Shown here one piece after another: positions 57,486-64,000 of a stretch of 64,000 nucleotides of DNA (positions within the stretch are counted from its first letter, which is position 1; each line of letters begins with the position of its first letter). Origin of the DNA: SAR202 cluster bacterium (GTDB taxonomy: Bacteria > Chloroflexota > Dehalococcoidia > Lucifugimonadales > VGZR01); NCBI GenBank assembly GCA_016872515.1, contig VGZR01000011.1:1-64000 (forward strand). Direction: 5' to 3'. A model generated the notes under the pieces. That model made no database searches. It was not told the DNA's origin and saw only the letters and a list, made by a program, of their open reading frames with translations. A program made the translations under genes and the position numbers.

Positions 57486-58526
57486 CTATTGCGGATAGAC
57501 CGCAACGGCTTTGCCTTCGTACACGGGACCGGTCTCCAGCCCAGCCAGGAGACGGGCGTCGCCGCCCAGCGCCGACACCATGATCTCCATGTTGGTACGC
57601 ACCAGACCGAGGTAGGAGTGCTGTGGGTCGCCGGGGGCGCCGGGCAGGTCGTCGTCCCGCAGTTCCTCCACGAACCGGGCTCCGCCCTCCTTGGCGATCT
57701 GCTCTATGACAGGGCTGGGAAAGACCTCCGACCCGAAGATGGCGGGAAGCTTCAGCTTTCTGATCTGGACTATCAATTCGGCCACCTCCCTGGCGGACGG
57801 TTCGGAGAAGTCCGACGGCTGGACGGCGCCGATAACCTCCATACCGTAGTCGGCGGCGAAGTAGGCCCAGGAGTCGTGATAGGTCAGCAGTTTACGGTTG
57901 GCCTCGGGGATAGTGGCGATGGCCGAGCGGATGGCGGCGTCGAACGCCTCGATGCGCGCCTTGAACGCGGCGTAGTTGGCGGCGTAGTAGTTCCCGTTGA
58001 TAGGGTCGAGGCGTGAGAGCTCGCCCTTGATGAGCTCGGCATAACGAAGGGCGAGGAGCGGGTTGGGCCAGAGGTGTGGATTCGGATGCCCCTCCGACTC
58101 GGGGAAGGAGAAGTCGAACCGCCACTGGTCACGCGTGATGGTCTTATCGCCCAGTGTGAGGATGACGGCCCCTTCCTTCAGGTTGGCCTCGGCCATCTCC
58201 AGGGTGGGCTCCTCAAGGAAGAGGCCGTTGAGGAGCACGAGGTCGGCCCCCGCCAGAACCCGGGCGACGCTGGGCGACGGCTCGAAGGTGTGGGAGTTGA
58301 CTCCCTCAGGGACGACGCCTTCGACACTTATCTTCGTGCCGCCGATGTTCTCGGCGATGCTGGTGATGGGCGAGACACTGGTGACGACGCGGAGAGGGGG
58401 AGCAGACGCATTCGCCGCCTGAGCCGCCTGCGTCGGCACAGCAATCGCGGTTGGGGTGGCTGCGCTGCCGCCACAAGCCGCAAGCGCCGTCGCCGCCATC
58501 ACCGACAGCCCCCTGAGCAAGAACAT
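57486..58526 (-). CDS. Metal ABC transporter substrate-binding lipoprotein (ZnuA/TroA-like)
   Basis: VVTSVSPITSIAENIGGTKISVEGVVPEGVNSHTFEPSPS; ESEGHPNPHLWPNP; LLTYHDSWAYFAADYG. Confidence 0.92.
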   Translation of the reverse strand: MFLLRGLSVMAATALAACGGSAATPTAIAVPTQAAQAANASAPPLRVVTSVSPITSIAENIGGTKISVEGVVPEGVNSHTFEPSPSVARVLAGADLVLLNGLFLEEPTLEMAEANLKEGAVILTLGDKTITRDQWRFDFSFPESEGHPNPHLWPNPLLALRYAELIKGELSRLDPINGNYYAANYAAFKARIEAFDAAIRSAIATIPEANRKLLTYHDSWAYFAADYGMEVIGAVQPSDFSEPSAREVAELIVQIRKLKLPAIFGSEVFPSPVIEQIAKEGGARFVEELRDDDLPGAPGDPQHSYLGLVRTNMEIMVSALGGDARLLAGLETGPVYEGKAVAVYPQ

Positions 58527-58558
58527 CACCGAAACCCTTCTCCCGACCACCACGCCAG

Positions 58559-58990
58559 TTACTCTTCTTTCTTGAGGCACTCGGCGCAGGTGCCGAAGAC
58601 CGCGAAGTGGCCCAGGTCGGCACGGAAGCCATATGAACTCATGATGCCCTTGCCGAGAGCTTTCATACGCTGGTCGTCGAGGAGGGCGACTTTGCCGCAA
58701 CCCTTGCACACGAGGTGGTGGTGGCCTTCGCCGCCAGCCCACTCGAACTGGGATTCGCCACCGCCCATGTCCGTTTCGGTGACCAGGCGCATCTCCTTGA
58801 GAACGGTGAGCGTCCGGTAAACGGTGGAGATGTCCACGTAGGGGTAGCTGGCCCGGACCTTCTCCAAAATCTCGACGGCGGTGACGTGGCCCCCAGCATG
58901 GCGGAGGGCCCCAAGGATCAGCAGGCGCTGGGGTGTCGGCCGATGGCCGGACTCCTTGAGGGCTTGAGCGGTATCCTTTTCACAGCTCAT
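58559..58990 (-). CDS. Fur-family transcriptional regulator (possible Zur)
   Basis: GHRPTPQRLLILGAL; VDISTVYRTLTVLKEM; GHHHLVCKGCGKV; CAEC. Confidence 0.9.
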   Translation of the reverse strand: MSCEKDTAQALKESGHRPTPQRLLILGALRHAGGHVTAVEILEKVRASYPYVDISTVYRTLTVLKEMRLVTETDMGGGESQFEWAGGEGHHHLVCKGCGKVALLDDQRMKALGKGIMSSYGFRADLGHFAVFGTCAECLKKEE

Positions 58991-59120
58991 AACAGCTCCT
59001 GCCAATGATTGCAGACGCAACCATAGCATAAGAGCCAGCATGCGTCAAAACGCCTTGTAGGAATGAGAAGATATACCGGCTAAGGAAGGGTTAGACGCGG
59101 GAGGTCAACGCCGGGGGCCA

Positions 59121-59636
59121 CTAGCCGCGGCGGCCCAGGAGTTGGCCGACCATCTCGTAGTCGCGGACGGCCTCGTCCCGCCTACCCAGCGCCCAGAGGG
59201 CCAGGCCCCGGTGGTTGTAGGAGAACCAGAAATTGGGGTCGAGGGTGATGGCCCTGTCGAAGTCGGCGAGGGCGGCCTCGTACTCGGACTTGTCTGAGCG
59301 GGCGACGCCCCGGTTGTTGAGGGCATCGCGGTAGTCCGGCCTGAGGCGGAGAGCCACGTCGAAGTCCTCGATGGCCCGGTCGGGCATCCCTTTGCGGCGG
59401 TAGCAGATGCCACGGTTGTTGTAGGCCACGGGGTCGGCGCCGTCCAGTTCGATGGCGCGGCCGTAGTCGGCGATAGCCTCGTCCAGCCTGCCCCAGTCCA
59501 GGTACGCGTTCCCCCGCATGAACACCGCGCGGCGGTCATGCGGATGCTTCTCGATGACGGCCGTCATCTCCAGGGCTACCTGCGCCCAGTAGTCCTCGTC
59601 GGAGATGCGGCTCTTGTTGGCGTCTTCGATGGACAT
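59121..59636 (-). CDS. TPR-repeat protein
   Basis: YNNRGICYRRKGMPDRAIEDFDVALRLRPDYRDALNNRGVARSDKSEYEAALADFDRAITLDPN. Confidence 0.88.
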   Translation of the reverse strand: MSIEDANKSRISDEDYWAQVALEMTAVIEKHPHDRRAVFMRGNAYLDWGRLDEAIADYGRAIELDGADPVAYNNRGICYRRKGMPDRAIEDFDVALRLRPDYRDALNNRGVARSDKSEYEAALADFDRAITLDPNFWFSYNHRGLALWALGRRDEAVRDYEMVGQLLGRRG

Positions 59637-59704
59637 GGGTTGGCTTGCGAAATGGGGAGTTGCTGCTAAGATGTTACACCACATTCGAGCGAGGAGGATA
59701 CGAA

Positions 59705-60289
59705 ATGACCATGAACCCCGTTGACCCCAATCCTGTGCGGCTCACCGGCGAGAACTCCTTCATCCGGTTGGCGGAGAAGGAGGGAGGCCAGGACATGACC
59801 AGGGCCAGCCACTGGCGCATCCTGCGCTCCCCCGGCGGCCCGGGCCATGTGCTGTTCCTGAAGAGCGAGCTTACGCATAACGAGGTCCACATCTACTCCG
59901 ACAACGCGGCCCTCACGCGCTGGCTCCAGGAGGAGATCGAGAGCGCGCTGTTCCCCGCCTTCTCTGACCAGAACGTCCCCATCATCGAGGCCGAGTTCGC
60001 CCGCATCGGCAACCACATGACCTTCTCCACCGAGTCGGTCGAGTCGCAGAACGACTCTGTATCCTTGACCTGGTACAAACTGGGTACGCCCTTCATCATC
60101 CGCTTCCAGCCGGGCGGGATCCCTGGCTCGCCTCACGGGGTCTATAGCTGCCTGACGCCCGCCGGCGCGGCCCAGCTGTCCATCAACGGCGTGGCGGCCA
60201 AGGGCCGCTGCTTCCCGGAGAAGATCGGCGACCACATGAGCAGCACCTCCTGCCTCGCCTGGGGCGAGACCTGGGTGCGGCCGGGCTAG
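59705..60289 (+). CDS. Uncharacterised protein, tandem paralog 1
   Basis: VDPNPVRLTGENSFIRLAEKEGG...RASHWRILRSPGGPGHVLFLKS...STSCLAWGETWVRPG. Confidence 0.75.
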   Translation: MTMNPVDPNPVRLTGENSFIRLAEKEGGQDMTRASHWRILRSPGGPGHVLFLKSELTHNEVHIYSDNAALTRWLQEEIESALFPAFSDQNVPIIEAEFARIGNHMTFSTESVESQNDSVSLTWYKLGTPFIIRFQPGGIPGSPHGVYSCLTPAGAAQLSINGVAAKGRCFPEKIGDHMSSTSCLAWGETWVRPG

Positions 60290-60352
60290 GCAGCCCACCA
60301 AGACGCCTTTCGCCTCTCTGAAAAGTCATCCTGATGCAGACGGAGGGCTTCC

Positions 60353-60940
60353 ATGACCAGTCCTGTTGACCCAAATGAGGTCCGCCTGACGGGCGAGAAC
60401 TCATTCATCCGCCTTCTCGACAAGCAGGGCGGCACCCAAGTGGGCCGGGCCAGCCACTGGCGCATCCTGTACTCGCCGGCGGGGCCGGGCCACGCACTGT
60501 ATGTGCACAGCAAAAACCTGACAAAGGGCGCCGTGCGCATCTACTCCGACAACCTTGCGCTGGCCCGCTGGCTCCAGGAAGAGCTGGAGAGCATGATCTA
60601 CCCGACGTTCGCCGACCAGAACATCCCTGTGGTGGACGCCGTCTTCGCCGCATCGGGCGACGGGATGTCCCATTGGACCGAGTCGGTGGAGTCGGCGCCG
60701 GACAGCATCACGCTAACATGGAGCGAGCTGGGCGAGTCGTTCTTGGTGCGCTCCGGCCCGGGCGAGCGGCCGAACAGGCCCCTCGGCATCTACAGCTGCT
60801 TCACCCCGGCCAGAAAGGCCCAGATCAGCATCAACGGCCAGACCGCCGAGGGGCACGCCTACCCCGACAAATTCGGAGACCGCGCCAGCAGCACCGCATG
60901 CCTCGCCTGGGGCGAGTCCTGGACCCGTCCCCGCCGCTGA
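60353..60940 (+). CDS. Uncharacterised protein, tandem paralog 2
   Basis: VDPNEVRLTGENSFIRLLDKQGG...RASHWRILYSPAGPGHALYVHS...STACLAWGESWTRPRR. Confidence 0.75.
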   Translation: MTSPVDPNEVRLTGENSFIRLLDKQGGTQVGRASHWRILYSPAGPGHALYVHSKNLTKGAVRIYSDNLALARWLQEELESMIYPTFADQNIPVVDAVFAASGDGMSHWTESVESAPDSITLTWSELGESFLVRSGPGERPNRPLGIYSCFTPARKAQISINGQTAEGHAYPDKFGDRASSTACLAWGESWTRPRR

Positions 60941-61010
60941 CCAGAGCCTGTAGGGGACATTTTCTCGCCACGAGAAGTTCCCTCACGCCCCGTCAAGTAG
61001 CGTGCGCAGC

Positions 61011-61054
61011 ACCAAGGGCTGGGCCGGGCAATGCGGCCCTGCCCAGCCCTTGGT
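61011..61054. terminator. Strong intergenic hairpin (likely bidirectional terminator)
   Basis: accaagggctgggccgggcaatgcggccctgcccagcccttggt; followed by a second inverted repeat ggagaacctc...gaggttctcc at 61081-61113. Confidence 0.6.
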
Positions 61055-61125
61055 CTTGTAAAGTCTTCCTGGAGAGGCGTGGAGAACCTCCTTCTGGCAG
61101 AATGAGGTTCTCCACAGGAGCCCGT

Positions 61126-61551
61126 TCAGCCGATGGCGGCGATGGCCTGGACCTCGATGAGCCATTCGGGGCGGGCGAGGCCATTGACGACGAGAAGCGT
61201 GTTGGGCGGGTACTCGCCTCCGGAGTAAATCTTGGGGAACAGGTCGGTGCGGGCGTCCAGGAACCCCTGGACCGACTCGCGGCCCACCACGTAGGTCGTG
61301 AGTTGGACGACGTTGGCGTGCGTCGCGCCGACGCCGGCCAGGACGCCGCCGATGTTCTGGAACACCTGGCGCGTCTGTGCCTTGATATCCCCCTGCCCTA
61401 CCAGGTTCCCGCTCATATCCACGGCCACCGTGCCGGCGATGAAGAGCAGCTCCCCGCCGCTGGTCCGCACCGCCTGGGAGTACATCCCTACCGGCTTAGG
61501 AGCCTTGTCCGTCCTAACGATGATTTTCTGGGCTTTCGCCATGTCAACCAC
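61126..61551 (-). CDS. RidA/YjgF/Rid family protein
   Basis: KPVGMYSQAVRTSGGELLFIAGTVAVDMSGNLVGQGDIKAQTRQVFQNIGGVLAGVGA. Confidence 0.9.
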   Translation of the reverse strand: MVDMAKAQKIIVRTDKAPKPVGMYSQAVRTSGGELLFIAGTVAVDMSGNLVGQGDIKAQTRQVFQNIGGVLAGVGATHANVVQLTTYVVGRESVQGFLDARTDLFPKIYSGGEYPPNTLLVVNGLARPEWLIEVQAIAAIG

Positions 61552-61676
61552 CTCCTGATGGGTGAACGCTGGAAGGGCGCCGATAGTATAAAGGACTTTG
61601 GAGGGGATGCATCGACAAGAGGTGGCCTGTCATCTCATAATGAGAAGACTAGCGGCGGATCTTCGCCGATGCCCCT

Positions 61677-62666
61677 ATGGAGAGGATGATGACGAACACG
61701 AGTGAACGGTATGACCTGGTGATTGCGGGACAGGGTGCGGCAGGCTTCGCCGCTGCTCTGTACGCGGCCCGCTATCAGATGAAGTCCATCGTTGTTGGCG
61801 GCACCTTCGGAGGCGAGACCGCCATCGGCGGCGCCATCGAGAACTATCCCGGCTACGTGAGCATAGACGGCTTCGACCTGATGATGCAGTTCAAGGCGCA
61901 GGCGGAGAAGTACGGCGTACCCATCGTGGACGAGAACGTTGCTAGTATCACCCGCTCGGGGCACTGCTCTACCGTCACGACCACCGAGGGGCAGCGGTTC
62001 CAGGCCGCCACGGTCATCCTGGCGGTCGGCCGCGAGCGCCGCAAGCTTGGACTCGAGCATGAGGACGAGTGGACCGGCCGCGGAGTGTCGTTCTGCTCCA
62101 CGTGCGACGCGCCGCTCCACAAGGGGAACGTGGTCGCCGTCGTGGGCGGCGGCGACTCCGCTGTGAAAGGGGCCGGGCTCCTCAGCAAGTACGCCAAGAA
62201 GGTCTATATCATCTACCGGGGCGCGGAGTTCCGCCGGCCCGAGCCTGCCAACCTGCGGGCACTCAACGCCGCCAAAAACGTGGAGCAGGTCTTCAACACC
62301 AGAGTGGTCAAGCTCAACGGCACCGACGGCCTCTCAAGTATCGTCCTCGACCGGCCCGTGAGCGGCTCCACCGAGTTGAAGGTGGACGGCCTGTTCATCG
62401 AGATCGGAGCCAACCCCCGGAAAGAGTTAGCCGTGGAACTCGGCGTGGCGCTCAACGACAAAGACGAGGTCATCGTGGACAAGTACATGCGCACGAACGT
62501 CCACGGCGTGTTCGCCGCAGGCGACCTGACCGACGCCTCGGGCGAGCTGAAGCAGACCATCACCGCCGCATCCCAGGGCGCCCTCGCCGCCACGTCGGCC
62601 TACGCCGACATTACGGCGCACCCCAGCGCCTGCGAGATACAGCCGATGGAGTCCAGCCGCACTTAG
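61677..62666 (+). CDS. Thioredoxin reductase-like FAD-dependent oxidoreductase
   Basis: YDLVIAGQGAAGFAAALYAARY; GVSFCSTCDAPL redox motif; VAVVGGGDSAVKGAGLL; VFAAGDLTD. Confidence 0.9.
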   Translation: MERMMTNTSERYDLVIAGQGAAGFAAALYAARYQMKSIVVGGTFGGETAIGGAIENYPGYVSIDGFDLMMQFKAQAEKYGVPIVDENVASITRSGHCSTVTTTEGQRFQAATVILAVGRERRKLGLEHEDEWTGRGVSFCSTCDAPLHKGNVVAVVGGGDSAVKGAGLLSKYAKKVYIIYRGAEFRRPEPANLRALNAAKNVEQVFNTRVVKLNGTDGLSSIVLDRPVSGSTELKVDGLFIEIGANPRKELAVELGVALNDKDEVIVDKYMRTNVHGVFAAGDLTDASGELKQTITAASQGALAATSAYADITAHPSACEIQPMESSRT

Positions 62667-62689
62667 AGCCTCGTACTCTGGGGGCGGGG

Positions 62690-63799
62690 CTAGTTGTGGC
62701 AGCCCCGGGCGGGGATGTCCCAGACCGCCTCCACGGTACCCTTGCGGACACCGATGTAGTGGTCGTAGCGGTTGACCGTGAGGTCCTGCTGGCCCAGCCG
62801 CACCAGGTACTTGTCGCCGACCCTGAGGGGCATCGGGCCTTTCGACTTCAGGACAGCCTGCTCTTCCAATAGCTCGGCGACGACCACACCAGGGACGTTG
62901 TCCATCGCTGGCCACGCCTCGGGGTAGGTGCACATGGCGCCGAGGGCGCGCATGCCCGTGTCGCCGATGGCGACGCCCGGCCTGGGCGTGCTGATGACCG
63001 TGCCGAGCAGCAGGCCCGCGTACTTGAAGTCGTCCATGTAGTCCATGAAAGTGCTCATCAGCGCGTACGTCCCGCCCTCCACCTCGGTCACTCCTGGCAT
63101 CTTGGCAGCGGTGTCGTACGTCCACGTCTCGCCGGTGGAGACGAGCTCGACGGGGATACCAGCCTTCTCGACGGCGCTCTTGACGTCCAGGCACATCTGG
63201 ATGTACCGCCGCCCTTCTAACACGCGCGTCTCATTGTCGGGCATACCACCGATGGACTGGTGGCTCATCACGCCCTTGAACGAGATGCCCGGCAGCTTTC
63301 GCGCTAGCTTGGCGAGTGCGACCCCTTCCTCAACCCCACGGATGCCGGCGCGGTTCATGGAAGTGTTGACCTCGATGGCGACGCCGAGGGTGACGCCGGC
63401 CGCGACGGCGCCGGCGGACAGGTCGCGCAGGTTCTGTGTACTGTCGAAGCAGACAGTGATGCTCGTCCGCTTTGCCAGGGCGCACAGGCGGGCAATCTTG
63501 TCCTTGGTCACAACTTGGTTCGGAATGAGGATGTCGTTGATGCCGCCCTCGACCATGACCTCGGCCTCAGCGACCTTGGCGCAGCACACGCCGCCCACGG
63601 TGCCGCCGGTGCGCATCTGCATGTAAGCCAGGAGGGGGCTCTTGACGTTCTTCATGTGGGCGCGCAACTTCACCGGCGTGTCTCGGTAGGTGTCGGCCAT
63701 CACCTTGAAGTTGTACTCCAGTCTGTCCAGATCCAACAACAGACACGGCGTGTCCAACTGCTTCACGGGTGTCCCGATGACCGGCTTGTAATTCTCCAC
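62690..63799 (-). CDS. Alanine racemase N-terminal / D-threonine aldolase-like PLP enzyme
   Basis: LDTPCLLLDLDRLEYNFKVMADTYRDTPVKLRAHMKNVKSPLLAYMQM; EVNTSMNRAGI. Confidence 0.85.
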   Translation of the reverse strand: MENYKPVIGTPVKQLDTPCLLLDLDRLEYNFKVMADTYRDTPVKLRAHMKNVKSPLLAYMQMRTGGTVGGVCCAKVAEAEVMVEGGINDILIPNQVVTKDKIARLCALAKRTSITVCFDSTQNLRDLSAGAVAAGVTLGVAIEVNTSMNRAGIRGVEEGVALAKLARKLPGISFKGVMSHQSIGGMPDNETRVLEGRRYIQMCLDVKSAVEKAGIPVELVSTGETWTYDTAAKMPGVTEVEGGTYALMSTFMDYMDDFKYAGLLLGTVISTPRPGVAIGDTGMRALGAMCTYPEAWPAMDNVPGVVVAELLEEQAVLKSKGPMPLRVGDKYLVRLGQQDLTVNRYDHYIGVRKGTVEAVWDIPARGCHN

Positions 63800-63843
63800 T
63801 CACAGTCCTCCTGAGCGATATCCGAGTTATTTTGGCCTGAATC

Positions 63844-64000
63844 CTACCGATATCTACCGCGGGCCGTGACCTCGAAGATAGCCTCCAGTTTTCCCTTGCG
63901 GATGGCATTGATATAGTCGTACAGGTTCGCAGTGACGCCGACCTCCCATGGCGTGAGCCAGACCTTATCTCCTACCTTGAGGGAGGTCTTCGCCTCGGCC
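63844..64000 (-). CDS. Second D-threonine aldolase-like paralog (C-terminus; truncated by the window edge)
   Basis: AEAKTSLKEVGDKVWLTPWEVGVTANLYDYINAIRKGKLEAIFEVTARGRYR* resembles the C-terminus of the 62690 gene. Confidence 0.65.
   Translation of the reverse strand, partial: AEAKTSLKVGDKVWLTPWEVGVTANLYDYINAIRKGKLEAIFEVTARGRYR

Noticed and set aside
1-64000. Global reassignment of TAG to a sense codon
   Set aside because: TAG terminates many intact conserved genes here (gmk, lutA, lutB, speB, cysteine desulfurase, cinA), often with the next gene starting immediately.
1-64000. CRISPR array
   Set aside because: No regularly spaced direct repeats with unique spacers were seen; repeats present are single dispersed palindromes.

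Overview
High-GC, densely coded bacterial chromosome segment; the gene content suggests Chloroflexota/Dehalococcoidia-like, but that is inference. About 45 protein genes are recognisable: gmk, M1 aminopeptidase, M20 amidohydrolase, glycerate kinase, lutABC, kelch lipoprotein, trxA, cysteine desulfurase, speB/speH, a GldA/F/G-type ABC system, cinA, a NorD/NorQ-like VWA + MoxR pair, coaE, selA, rarA, threonine aldolase, class II fumarase, cca, selD, argS, a giant mosaic surface protein, a Zn/Mn-type ABC operon with a Fur regulator, RidA, a TrxR-like flavoprotein and tandem D-threonine-aldolase-like genes. The main result is a selenocysteine (Sec) system spread over about 33 kb that the ORF track does not show: tRNA-Sec(UCA) at 12460-12557(-), selA at 28177-29541(+), selD at 45312-46361(+) with its own in-frame UGA at the catalytic residue and a 9-bp bSECIS-like hairpin, and an OsmC-like protein at 40402-40842(-) with UGA exactly at the catalytic Cys position (GS-U-TA) and a bSECIS-like hairpin. 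The second theme is gene decay, concentrated in 36-55 kb. Several recognisable genes carry in-frame TAG/TGA codons or homopolymer frameshifts: a lamin-tail-domain lipoprotein, an amidohydrolase, a DUF2851 protein, the mosaic surface protein and a small conserved protein. The third theme is a family of dispersed intergenic palindromes (CCTCCCCCTTGAGGGGGAGG and companions), one of which supplies the 3' end of cca. All calls were made by eye, with no database search.
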